DNA from: JAYSRU01 sp043720875
Lineage (GTDB): Bacteria > Bacteroidota > Bacteroidia > Flavobacteriales_D > Crocinitomicaceae
Assembly (NCBI GenBank): GCA_043720875.1
Contig: JAYSRU010000182.1
Coordinates: 1 to 10,958 of the forward strand
DNA: 10,958 nucleotides
Direction: 5' to 3'
Of the stretch, positions 1 through 6,910 are shown one piece after another. The notes below the pieces were generated by a model. It saw nothing but the letters and a program-made list of their open reading frames with translations. It searched no databases and was not told the origin of the DNA. Position numbers and translations under genes: made by a program. Within the stretch, counting starts at the first letter, position 1. Every line of letters starts with the position of its first letter.

Positions 1-2372
1 CTGCAGTTTTGAACGGAGTAGTTTCCAATACTCAAGTGAATTGTTTTGGACAATCAACTGCTTCAATAAATATAGCAATGGTTGGTGGAACAGCACCGTA
101 CACTTATTCATGGAGCAATTTGACTGATTTGTTTTCGATCAACAATGCATCCTTATCGAATATTCCCGCTAGTAACTATACAGTTAACGTAACCGATTCT
201 AAAGGCTGTACGTTTGTTGGAACCGGAGTGGTAACACAACCAAGTTTGGTGGTTCTTTCTGAAACACATACTAATGTTACTTGTTTTGGATATACAAACG
301 GCGCTATTGATTTAACCGTAAACGGTGGTGTCGCACCTTACTCATATGTATGGCTTAATGCTGTGGCAACTCTTGTAGGTAATACCCAAGACTTGACTAA
401 CTTATCCGCCCAGAATTATTCAGCTGTAGTTACAGATTTTAACGGTTGTACGAAACCGATAAGCGTATTAATTACGCAGCCTGCTTCTCCAATTTCAGCC
501 ACTACAACTCCAACCCATGTGAATTGTTTTGGTTTCAATACTGGTGCAGTTGATTTGACTCCAGCGGGAGGAACAGCACCTTACACTTATTCTTGGTCAA
601 ATGGTCAAACTACTCAGGATATTTCTAATTTAATAAGTAATAATTACGCTTATACCATAACAGATTTTAACGGATGTATTTTAGCAGGTTCTTCAATTGT
701 TACGCAACCTGCAGCACCGTTAAACGTAACGAACATTTTAACAGACGTAAATTGTTATGGTGAAAGTAACGGTGCAATAAATTTAACTACCACGGGTGGT
801 ACAGCTCCTTATACCTATACTTGGATAAACAGCGTGTATAACTTAAGTAATATAACCGAAGATTTATCCAATTTAGCTGCAGAGACTTACACTTTCACAG
901 CAATGGACTCAAAAGGTTGTTTATTTAGTGCTCCATTGGTTATAGCTGAACCTACACAATTAGTAGACAATATTTCTGGCGTAAATGTTTTATGTAAGTT
1001 TGGCAATAACGGATCAGTAGATTACAATGTTTCTGGAGGAACATTGCCTTACACGTACATATGGTCAAATGGACAAATAAGTGAAGACATTACCACATTA
1101 GTTGCCGGTTTATATACAGTTACTATGTTAGATGCTCATAATTGCACATTGTCGAACTCACAGCTTATCACAGAACCTCTACTCCCACTAACCTATTCAA
1201 ACATTATTACAAATGTTAAGTGTAATAATGGAACAGATGGTTCTATAGACATCGAAGTACTTGGAGGAACTATTCCATACACTTACTTATGGTCGAATGG
1301 AGCTACTACTCATTTGACAAGCGATTTGGTAGCTGGAACATACAGTTTTGATGTAACAGATGCTAATGGTTGTATTATCTCAGATGCACTAATTGTAACG
1401 CAACCAGCCGATTTAACACTTAACGAAGTTATAACTCCCGTAACTTGCTTCGGATTAGTAAATGGAATAATTGATGTTTCTCCTGTTGGAGGAACAGTAC
1501 CTTATAACTATACTTGGTATAATTCAACATTCGCATTATCTGCACAAACGCAAGATCTTAACAACTACCCAGCTGATATTTACCAACTAGAGGTAATTGA
1601 TTCAAACGGATGTTTCTACGAACACTTTTTCACCATTTTTCAACCTAATGATTTAGAAGTTTCTTTCACAAGTGACAATGTTAACTGTGCTGGTGGAACT
1701 GATGGATCAATATTAATTGATATTGTTGGTGGCAATGGAACATACACTCAACTTTGGTCTAATGGGTCAACCGTTGAAGATTTGTTAAATATCCCTATTG
1801 GATATTATGAAGTAGTTGTAACTGACTTCAAAAACTGTAAAGACAGCATTGATGTTACAATCTATCAACCTGCTCCTCTTGATCTTGACTTTACACTTAC
1901 AGACGTATCGTGTATTGACAATTATGACGGTACATCTATCGCTATACCTTCTGGAGGTACAGGGAATGTATATTATTCTTGGAGTACTGGTGCTACAACA
2001 GGTTCAGTGATTGACTTGGCTCAAGGTACTTATGCTTTACAAATCACAGATATCCTAGGTTGTTCTTATACTGAAAGTTTCAATATTGGAAAAGATTCTA
2101 TCGGATGTGTTTTTCCAGTAACAGCCTTCTCTCCAAACGGTGATAACTATAACGATTCATGGTTCATCCTTAATATGGACTTATATCCTAACGCTGAAAT
2201 GACAGTATTCAATAAATGGGGTAACATCGTTTATGAACGTAAAGGATTATATGAACCTTGGAATGGTCAAATTCAAGGTGAAGATGCACCAGCTGGAGTA
2301 TACTTCTACATTCTTTATTTGAACAATAACGGACAAGAAAAAATTACAGGAACTATCTCAATAGTAAGATAA
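1..2372 (+). CDS. SprB-repeat surface protein with T9SS type B sorting domain (5' partial)
   Basis: This is the C-terminal part of a large secreted, probably cell-surface adhesin. The frame is open from base 3 and no upstream stop is visible, so the TTG at 9 is unlikely to be the real start and the N-terminus lies outside the window. The visible part holds nine tandem SprB-type repeats of 75-81 residues (9-2099). Each has a [VT]xC[FYAN]G-like opening, a GGTxPYTYxWSN core, a VTDxxGC motif and usually a closing TQP. It ends in a type B C-terminal domain (2100-2369) with FSPNGDNYND, FNKWGNIVYE, WNGQ and PAGVYFY, closing in ISIVR. In this family the domain directs export by the type IX system. 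SprB itself is a mobile gliding adhesin in Flavobacterium johnsoniae; a gliding role here is inference. A PorP/SprF-like gene follows after 49 nt with no terminator between, suggesting co-transcription. The family call is very secure; the exact substrate or adhesive target is unknown. Confidence 0.93.
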   Translation, partial: AVLNGVVSNTQVNCFGQSTASINIAMVGGTAPYTYSWSNLTDLFSINNASLSNIPASNYTVNVTDSKGCTFVGTGVVTQPSLVVLSETHTNVTCFGYTNGAIDLTVNGGVAPYSYVWLNAVATLVGNTQDLTNLSAQNYSAVVTDFNGCTKPISVLITQPASPISATTTPTHVNCFGFNTGAVDLTPAGGTAPYTYSWSNGQTTQDISNLISNNYAYTITDFNGCILAGSSIVTQPAAPLNVTNILTDVNCYGESNGAINLTTTGGTAPYTYTWINSVYNLSNITEDLSNLAAETYTFTAMDSKGCLFSAPLVIAEPTQLVDNISGVNVLCKFGNNGSVDYNVSGGTLPYTYIWSNGQISEDITTLVAGLYTVTMLDAHNCTLSNSQLITEPLLPLTYSNIITNVKCNNGTDGSIDIEVLGGTIPYTYLWSNGATTHLTSDLVAGTYSFDVTDANGCIISDALIVTQPADLTLNEVITPVTCFGLVNGIIDVSPVGGTVPYNYTWYNSTFALSAQTQDLNNYPADIYQLEVIDSNGCFYEHFFTIFQPNDLEVSFTSDNVNCAGGTDGSILIDIVGGNGTYTQLWSNGSTVEDLLNIPIGYYEVVVTDFKNCKDSIDVTIYQPAPLDLDFTLTDVSCIDNYDGTSIAIPSGGTGNVYYSWSTGATTGSVIDLAQGTYALQITDILGCSYTESFNIGKDSIGCVFPVTAFSPNGDNYNDSWFILNMDLYPNAEMTVFNKWGNIVYERKGLYEPWNGQIQGEDAPAGVYFYILYLNNNGQEKITGTISIVR
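9..2099 (+). repeat. Nine tandem SprB repeats (protein-level)
   Basis: The repeat units lie at 9-245, 246-485, 486-713, 714-956, 957-1181, 1182-1409, 1410-1649, 1650-1874 and 1875-2099. Every unit contains exactly two cysteines, one near the start and one in the (N/K)GC or NC motif, which would allow one intra-repeat disulfide each. Two length classes occur. Units 1, 2, 4 and 7 have a longer loop after the core Trp; units 3, 5, 6, 8 and 9 have the short WSNG/WSTG form. The ninth unit is the most diverged and lacks the terminal QP motif. At DNA level units 1 and 3 are nearly identical around the GGTAPYTYSW core, so recombination between units is possible. The first unit is incomplete at the window edge. 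Confidence 0.9.
2100..2369 (+). other. T9SS type B C-terminal sorting domain (complete)
   Basis: This is the last 90 residues of the SprB-repeat protein. Motifs in order are FSPNGDNYNDSW, MTVFNKWGNIVYE, EPWNGQ, PAGVYFYILYL and GTISIVR, the full type B ('gliding motility-associated C-terminal') pattern. In this class the domain is recognised by the type IX machinery and often depends on a SprF-like partner, which is encoded next. Confidence 0.92.
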
Positions 2373-2421
2373 TTCAAGGGAAAAAGATTAAAACAATACA
2401 TTGAAAATAAAAACAAAAATT

Positions 2422-3375
2422 ATGAAAAAGTTACTAATATTAATCGCAATCACAAGTTCATCATTGACTTACGCCCAACAACAAGGTCTGAGTTCGCAAT
2501 ACTTGTTCAATGAAGCTATGATTAATCCAGGTGCATTAGGCGGGAAAGCATACGTTCCAATTCAATTCAATTACCGTAAGCAGTGGATACAATTTCCAGG
2601 ATCCCCTACTTCACAGTACATTTCTGCACATGGAGCAATTGCAAAAAACATGGGTATTGGTGGGTCAATTTTTAACGACGTATCTGGTCCAAGCAGAAGA
2701 TCTGGAATTAATTTTGGTGCATCTTATAAATTGCGTTTAGACAAAGCAAATAATCACAAACTAGGATTGGGGATTAATTTATCTATGACACAACACATTA
2801 TTGACCCTACTAAACTAACTACTTACTTACCAAATGACCCTTCTGTTGAACGTGGATTTAATAACGTTTTTGTTCCAGATGCTACCTTTGGAGCATTCTA
2901 CACATTCAAGGATCGTGGATTCGCTGGAATTTCAGCAAGTAACCTAGTACAAATGGATCGCGATTTATACGATTTCAACAACTTACTTTATAACCCATTA
3001 GTTCGTACTTACTACGTTATGGGTGGTTATAAATTTAAATTATCAAAGAAATTTGATTTGAAATTATCTACATTAGGGCAAGTAATCGAAACTGGTACTT
3101 GGCAAGCAGATGCAACAGCTATTTTGATCTTCAATAATCAATTTTGGCTAGGAGGTTCGTACAGACACACTGATGCAGTGGTAATGATGGCAGGTATGCA
3201 ATTTGGTGTTTTCAAGATTGGATATTCTTATGACTATACATTGTCTGATATTTCTACATATTCTGTTGGAACACATGAATTATTACTTGAATTACAAATC
3301 TTTAGATCAAACAAAGAAGGTAATTCTCGTACACCTTGGATGAAAAGAAATAGAATCTACACTCCAAGCTTATAA
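2422..3375 (+). CDS. PorP/SprF family T9SS outer-membrane protein
   Basis: This is an outer-membrane beta-barrel protein of the PorP/SprF family (317 residues). Family members associate with the type IX translocon; SprF of Flavobacterium johnsoniae is needed for export of the type B cargo SprB. I chose the ATG at 2422 because it gives a clean signal peptide, MKKLLILIAITSSSLTYA, with cleavage before Gln19; the in-frame TTG at 2401 only adds a basic heptapeptide in front of it. Family hallmarks visible are the early NPG (residues 35-37), YRKQW (51-55), a run of alternating hydrophobic strands with NDVSGP (85-90), and a C-terminal GTHELLLEL segment (from 283). The gene lies 49 nt behind a type B cargo gene and 4 nt ahead of an OmpA-family gene. 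The inferred job is to receive or export the upstream SprB-repeat protein. It is not necessarily the core PorP of the organism, because Bacteroidota often carry many paralogues. Confidence 0.93.
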   Translation: MKKLLILIAITSSSLTYAQQQGLSSQYLFNEAMINPGALGGKAYVPIQFNYRKQWIQFPGSPTSQYISAHGAIAKNMGIGGSIFNDVSGPSRRSGINFGASYKLRLDKANNHKLGLGINLSMTQHIIDPTKLTTYLPNDPSVERGFNNVFVPDATFGAFYTFKDRGFAGISASNLVQMDRDLYDFNNLLYNPLVRTYYVMGGYKFKLSKKFDLKLSTLGQVIETGTWQADATAILIFNNQFWLGGSYRHTDAVVMMAGMQFGVFKIGYSYDYTLSDISTYSVGTHELLLELQIFRSNKEGNSRTPWMKRNRIYTPSL

Positions 3376-3379
3376 TACG

Positions 3380-5008
3380 ATGTTAAACAATATTCTATCA
3401 ATTTGCGTACTTATTGTTACTGGTGTATCAATAAATGCTCAAACACAACATGAAGCACAGTCATTATTCGACAGATACGAGTATGCCAGAGCCGCCGTTG
3501 CTTATGAACAATACGCCGCTACAAAACCTTTGGCTAATGATGATTTAAAACGTTGGGTATATTCATATCATGCCACCGGTAATTATAAAAAATCATTGCC
3601 ATTACTTGATACAATAATTGCTCAAAAAGATGCTGAACCAGCTTTCTATTATTGGAAGGCTGAAGCATTGAAAAATGAAGGGCGACATGAAGATGCTATC
3701 GTTGCCTATGAAAACTATCAAAAAATGGATGGTGAATTTGATGTTACTGTTCAAATAGCAAGTTGTAAAGTAATCAATAGTTGGAAAGCAATGGAATATA
3801 CTTCATTGTCTTCCATTGCTATTAATACTTCAAAAGCAAGTACCTATGGTGAACTAAATCGGCTTGGGCAAATGATGTTCATAGAAGCTGGAATGGACAG
3901 TATTGGAACTAAACAAGGTCAAGAATTAGCCGATGATTCGGAGCTTATGTTATCTCGACCGTATGCGGACAAAAACGGGGTATTAAAAAGAATTGAATTT
4001 GATGCTTCTTTCGATTACACTTCAATTACCGGTTTTACATTACACCCAACAACATCTATGGTCCTTTTTTCAGGAAATCAACCCTTGAGTCAAGACCAAA
4101 TGATCAATGTAAGTCATATCTATGAAGGAGTGTTCGATCCAAATACTTTTCAAGTAAGCAACACAAAACTATGGTTGCACAGCGGTATGAATGACACAAC
4201 AGCAACAGCTCACCCATCATTCCATCCCAACGGAGAATGGATGGTATACTCAAAGATAGGTCCCAAAACTAATAACAATTCAGATATCTATGAATCTAAA
4301 TTGACTAATAACAGTTGGACTAATCCTACAAAAATGATGTATGTAAATACATCATTCAACGAATTATACCCTAAGTTTGATGGTGATTCAATACTTTACT
4401 TTGCTACCGACGGAATGGCTGGATTTGGCGGATTAGACATCTACAGAACAACGATTATTGATGATGCAATTACAAATAACCTAAGCCATTTGCCATCTCC
4501 TATTAACACCGAAAAGGACGATTTTGGATTCGGGCGTTTTACACCAGATTCAGTTTTCTTTAATTCCAACCGATTTGGAGGCAAAGGTGATGATGATATT
4601 TGGGTGATGGGTACAACGAAACCACCATATGTTATTCCTTTCGATTTAGCTGAATATATCAAATCATGGATTCCACCAAAAGTATATTTCAATTATGACA
4701 AACATACGCCGTTAACAGATTTCAGCTTTATGCCGAAACTTATGGAAATGATGGAAAAACATCCAACGTTACGTGTTGATATTGAAGGACATACTGACAT
4801 TAGAGGTAATGAATTCTATAATTTAGAATTATCTAAATTAAGAGCTAAATCGATTGGTGCTGAGCTAGTAAAAGAAGGCTTGCTTCAAGACAGAATTGAC
4901 ATTACACCTTACGGAATTAATAAACCAGAACTACCCTCTACGCCAGAGAGTCCTGAAGATATTCACGCGCTCAACCGTGTAGTAATTATCACAATCAAGG
5001 TACAATAA
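3380..5008 (+). CDS. OmpA-family protein with TPR and PD40 propeller (PorE-like, no CRD)
   Basis: This is a periplasmic protein expected to tie an outer-membrane T9SS assembly to peptidoglycan (542 residues). Residues 1-20 are a signal peptide ending in INA before Gln21, with no lipobox Cys. Residues 22-115 look like TPR helices (AxxxYEQY and AxxxYENY patterns). Residues 277-411 carry PD40/WD40-like beta-propeller blades: HPSFHPNGEWMVYSK, YPKFDGDSILYFATDG with GGLDIY, and FTPDSVFFNSNRFGGKGDDDIW. Residues 434-540 form an OmpA C-terminal domain with the signature GHTDIRGNEFYNLELSKLRA. Its Asp473 and Arg488 are 15 residues apart, as in the diaminopimelate-binding pair of OmpA proteins. Only about 20 residues separate the last blade from the OmpA domain, so the carboxypeptidase-regulatory domain found in PorE proteins is absent. 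The gene starts 4 nt after the PorP/SprF gene and ends 20 nt before a strong terminator. The family call is secure; a role dedicated to the neighbouring cargo is inference. Confidence 0.92.
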   Translation: MLNNILSICVLIVTGVSINAQTQHEAQSLFDRYEYARAAVAYEQYAATKPLANDDLKRWVYSYHATGNYKKSLPLLDTIIAQKDAEPAFYYWKAEALKNEGRHEDAIVAYENYQKMDGEFDVTVQIASCKVINSWKAMEYTSLSSIAINTSKASTYGELNRLGQMMFIEAGMDSIGTKQGQELADDSELMLSRPYADKNGVLKRIEFDASFDYTSITGFTLHPTTSMVLFSGNQPLSQDQMINVSHIYEGVFDPNTFQVSNTKLWLHSGMNDTTATAHPSFHPNGEWMVYSKIGPKTNNNSDIYESKLTNNSWTNPTKMMYVNTSFNELYPKFDGDSILYFATDGMAGFGGLDIYRTTIIDDAITNNLSHLPSPINTEKDDFGFGRFTPDSVFFNSNRFGGKGDDDIWVMGTTKPPYVIPFDLAEYIKSWIPPKVYFNYDKHTPLTDFSFMPKLMEMMEKHPTLRVDIEGHTDIRGNEFYNLELSKLRAKSIGAELVKEGLLQDRIDITPYGINKPELPSTPESPEDIHALNRVVIITIKVQ

Positions 5009-5028
5009 TACTAAAATACGCCTTAATT

Positions 5029-5066
5029 AAATCGAGTTTTCATCCGTTGAAAGCTCGATTTTTTTT
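5029..5066 (+). terminator. Intrinsic terminator of the T9SS gene block
   Basis: A 14-bp stem pairs 5029-5042 with 5048-5061 around a 5-nt loop (TCCGT), with one T-G wobble, and a run of eight T ends at 5066. It begins 20 nt after the OmpA-family stop codon. The genes on either side converge. Read on the minus strand the stem is followed by TTTAATTAA, so weak bidirectional activity is possible. Confidence 0.9.
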
Positions 5067-5093
5067 GCTCCATTTTTTTTAGAATTATATTCG
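5064..5093 (+). promoter_or_regulatory. Putative Bacteroidota-type promoter for the candidate RNA
   Basis: TTTG at 5064-5067 is followed after 18 nt by TATATTCG at 5086-5093. The latter matches the Bacteroidota -7 consensus TAnnTTTG at all fixed positions but one. The predicted start of transcription falls at about 5097-5100, which is where the complementary segments of the downstream candidate RNA begin. The -33 element overlaps the T-run of the preceding terminator. No open reading frame of useful size follows on this strand. Confidence 0.4.
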
Positions 5094-5096
5094 CAT

Positions 5097-5328
5097 ACTA
5101 ATTTAGACTCCTAAAAACAAACGGCAGACATCACTAAACTTATAAAACGCCATTAGGAATTTGATAAACCTACTTTCGGCGGCTCATGCAGCACTCCTAC
5201 CTAACGATTAACGTGATAGTATTTAATATTATGTGATTTAAGACTGCTTAACGAATTAAAAAGCATGAATAGACTAAGTGTAATTTTGTCGTTGCTAGAC
5301 AGCTTAATTAGTCAACTTTTACTTTTTT
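5097..5328 (+). ncRNA. Candidate structured small RNA in the 241-nt gene-free stretch
   Basis: No convincing gene is seen between 5067 and 5307. The sequence can close into a nested structure. Helix 1 pairs 5097-5106 with 5303-5312 (9 of 10 pairs). Helix 2 pairs 5120-5128 with 5285-5293 (9 pairs, two G-U). A short helix pairs 5132-5135 with 5277-5280. These enclose one hairpin, CGCC 5148-5151 with GGCG 5178-5181, topped by TAGG/TTT pairing with AAA/CCTA between 5154 and 5172. A second arm pairs 5184-5189 with 5263-5268 and 5190-5196 with 5242-5248, and ends in a small hairpin at 5216-5232. The three wobble pairs used are all G-U on the + strand and would be A-C on the minus strand, which favours + strand transcription. 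A promoter-like site precedes it and a hairpin with T-run ends it. I cannot assign a known RNA family; the folding was done by eye. Confidence 0.4.
5291..5328 (+). terminator. Possible terminator of the candidate RNA
   Basis: GTTGCTA (5291-5297) pairs with TAG-CAAC (5309-5316, one bulged T). It is followed by TTTTACTTTTTT at 5317-5328 on the + strand. The T-run also encodes the Lys-rich end of the minus-strand gene, so part of the signal may be coincidence. The hairpin shares bases with the closing helices of the candidate RNA, so the two folds exclude each other. Confidence 0.35.
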
Positions 5329-6054
5329 CTCATTTGGATTTGGTTGAGGTCCAACAGGAGTGGCTTTTTTACCCGGGTTTGCTATTGAATATTTATATTG
5401 CTCAATGGTAAGAATATTAACACCCGTAGGGGCGACCATTGCAAACTTAGTATCAATATTCTCAACTTTCTCCTCTAAATTTGAAGCCTTAAATGACATA
5501 GACATTCCATCAGCATTGGCTGTAAATTCTAAAGGAACACCAGGAACTAAAGTGTTTTGCATCATTTGGCCTTCCATGTTCAACGCAATATCTTCCGTAT
5601 ACCAATAAACAACCTCTTCAAAATCCTTACCCTTTATTAAGGCTTTTTTACACGTATAACCCAAAATCACTTTCTCTTCATCAACAAATTGAACTTTAGA
5701 AAGGGAATCACTTTTTTTAGTGAAATATTTCATTTCTTCCATAGTTCCAATCACCGCAAAATTTCCAAATTTACTTTGTGTAATAGATAATGCTTTATCT
5801 AATTTTTCGTCTACGATCATAGTTTGCGTCATCATTTGGCCCATGCTGAATTCCACACGTGAATTGTTTGGTGTAAAGTAAATATTCATTGATGCACCAT
5901 ATAATAAATCAGCTGCTTGTTGTTTCTCTGGCTTCAATGCTTTCACCACAATGTCATATTGCAAATGCCCTTGATTCATAACATTTCCTTGAGAAAGCAC
6001 AGAATTCAAGCTTAGAACTAGTGCAAATGCTGTTATTATAAAAGTCTGTTTCAT
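5308..6054 (-). CDS. Secreted DUF4412/GLPGLI-like protein
   Basis: This is a 248-residue exported protein of unknown function. The N-terminus, MKQTFIITAFALVLSLNSVLS, is a signal peptide without a lipobox Cys, so the mature protein probably sits in the periplasm or on the outer membrane. The body is predicted beta-rich. It has GYTCKKA (132-138), VVYWYTEDI (148-156) and VPGVPLEF (170-177), a series resembling DUF4412 and the related GLPGLI-type proteins of Bacteroidota, where a Trp-Tyr-Thr segment is followed by a Pro-Gly-containing turn. It is rich in Met (15 residues, including two GQMM motifs), and the tail is Lys-rich (NEKKVKVD). Its ATG is the first of the frame and follows an A/T-rich leader without a Shine-Dalgarno site. 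It is convergent with the T9SS block and lies 110 nt downstream of another minus-strand gene; co-transcription is uncertain. The coding call is firm; the family call is moderate. Confidence 0.8.
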   Translation of the reverse strand: MKQTFIITAFALVLSLNSVLSQGNVMNQGHLQYDIVVKALKPEKQQAADLLYGASMNIYFTPNNSRVEFSMGQMMTQTMIVDEKLDKALSITQSKFGNFAVIGTMEEMKYFTKKSDSLSKVQFVDEEKVILGYTCKKALIKGKDFEEVVYWYTEDIALNMEGQMMQNTLVPGVPLEFTANADGMSMSFKASNLEEKVENIDTKFAMVAPTGVNILTIEQYKYSIANPGKKATPVGPQPNPNEKKVKVD

Positions 6055-6164
6055 AAAAATCTATTTTTTTAAACCTATTATTACAAAGTACCAATATAAA
6101 ATGAAATTTAGAAGTAGCTGTTTACAGCCATTTTTAAGGTTAATGAATTCAATTGAATCATACG

Positions 6165-6740
6165 TTATACGTATCTTTTCTTTTCAATCATCTTCATTTT
6201 TTCTTCTAACCGTTTCAAAACCACTTGATAAAGTTGCTTCGCTTCTTTTTCACTTAATTTAAAACCGAATGCAATTACCTTACCAAAATACTCTATTTCG
6301 ACAGTGCCAGAACCTACAACCCATTCGGTGGCTTCATAAACCATTTGCATGCTCCCTTCTTTAGGCAAGGCCAATCGTATTTTTTCAATATTTTCATGAA
6401 AATAAGGAGTTGACTTCCCATATCCTCTAATCGATTTTTTAACCCATAATGCAGAATCGTCGATTCTAATTAATTCTTTTCCCCATAACAGCCAAAAGAA
6501 CCCTCTCCCAACTCTGAAAGCAAAATAAGTCCAAAAACACATAAAAATAACCAAAATAAGCCTTTGCTGCTCATTCGCATTTGTAAACCATTGGTGGGTT
6601 GTTATGCCTCCAATAATTAACCACATCGAAAACCACGCCCCCATAACAGCTCTTTTCCAGCCTAAGTCAGGCGGCAATATCACCAATGTAGTAGTTTCCT
6701 TGTTGTCTTGATAGGATAATCTTTCAGATAATAAATGCAT
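6165..6740 (-). CDS. Two-helix membrane protein with PH-like C-terminal domain (unknown function)
   Basis: I do not recognise a named gene. From the ATG at 6740 the protein has 191 residues. It has a short cytoplasmic start, two hydrophobic segments (about 31-47 and 61-87, Trp/Phe-rich), then a soluble beta-rich domain (about 88-165) and a basic helical tail (165-191, many Lys). The order 'two membrane helices, then strands with an LIRIDD segment, then a final helix' resembles bacterial PH-like or YcxB-like membrane proteins, but this is only a resemblance. The frame extends upstream to an ATG at 6776. I prefer 6740 because a near-perfect Bacteroidota promoter (TTG at 6776-6774, TATCTTTG at 6752-6745) lies between the two, so the longer form would start inside the promoter. 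With that promoter the message would begin almost at the start codon. The gene is divergent from the small secreted-protein gene at 6911. Confidence 0.75.
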   Translation of the reverse strand: MHLLSERLSYQDNKETTTLVILPPDLGWKRAVMGAWFSMWLIIGGITTHQWFTNANEQQRLILVIFMCFWTYFAFRVGRGFFWLLWGKELIRIDDSALWVKKSIRGYGKSTPYFHENIEKIRLALPKEGSMQMVYEATEWVVGSGTVEIEYFGKVIAFGFKLSEKEAKQLYQVVLKRLEEKMKMIEKKRYV

Positions 6741-6744
6741 GTTA

Positions 6745-6776
6745 CAAAGATAGTTTGACTTTTCAAAATAATACAA
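6745..6776 (-). promoter_or_regulatory. Bacteroidota-type promoter, likely giving a leaderless message
   Basis: On the minus strand TTG (6776-6774) is followed after 21 nt by TATCTTTG (6752-6745), a full match to the TAnnTTTG -7 consensus. The ATG at 6740 lies only 4 nt beyond the -7 element. Transcription would therefore start at or next to the start codon. This element decides the start of the membrane-protein gene. Confidence 0.6.
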
Positions 6777-6910
6777 GAATAAGTTATTTAATTATCTTAT
6801 CGGTATGCATAAGAACTATACATAGAATAATAGTTTTTAGCCCAAAATAATATCGAGCCGAGGCAACTATTGAAATTAAATTCCGTTTCTTTGGTATATA
6901 AATTTACACT

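Noticed and set aside
1..6. Window begins exactly with a PstI site (CTGCAG)
   Set aside because: It could hint at a clone boundary, but the other end shows no matching site and the six bases are plain coding sequence.
9..2099. Tandem repetition considered as a CRISPR array or DNA satellite
   Set aside because: The period is about 225-243 nt, in frame, conserved at protein level and diverged at DNA level; it is a protein repeat.
2401..2421. TTG start adding seven residues to the PorP/SprF-like protein
   Set aside because: The ATG at 2422 directly begins a typical signal peptide; the extension only adds a basic heptapeptide.
4441..4692. Minus-strand open frame of 83 codons
   Set aside because: It lies wholly inside the PD40/OmpA coding region in antisense; no signal or family is visible.
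5186..5236. 16-codon open frame starting with ATG inside the gene-free stretch
   Set aside because: It is very short, lies across predicted helices and has no recognisable features; not supported as a gene.
5360..5608. Plus-strand open frame of 82 codons
   Set aside because: It is antisense to the DUF4412-like gene, whose own frame has a signal peptide and family motifs.
6117..6128. GCTG/CAGC hairpin between the two minus-strand genes, considered as terminator
   Set aside because: The stem is only 4 bp and no T-run follows on the minus strand.
6147..6158. Perfect 12-nt palindrome ATTCAATTGAAT downstream of the membrane-protein gene
   Set aside because: It is AT-rich and short, with no T-run and no nearby start on either strand; likely chance.
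6741..6776. Longer N-terminus for the membrane protein starting at 6776
   Set aside because: It overlaps the TTG/TATCTTTG promoter elements, so the start codon would not be in the transcript.
6814..6835. AACTAT/ATAGTT inverted repeat in the divergent intergenic region
   Set aside because: It is a short AT-only stem with a 10-nt loop; too weak to call an operator or terminator.
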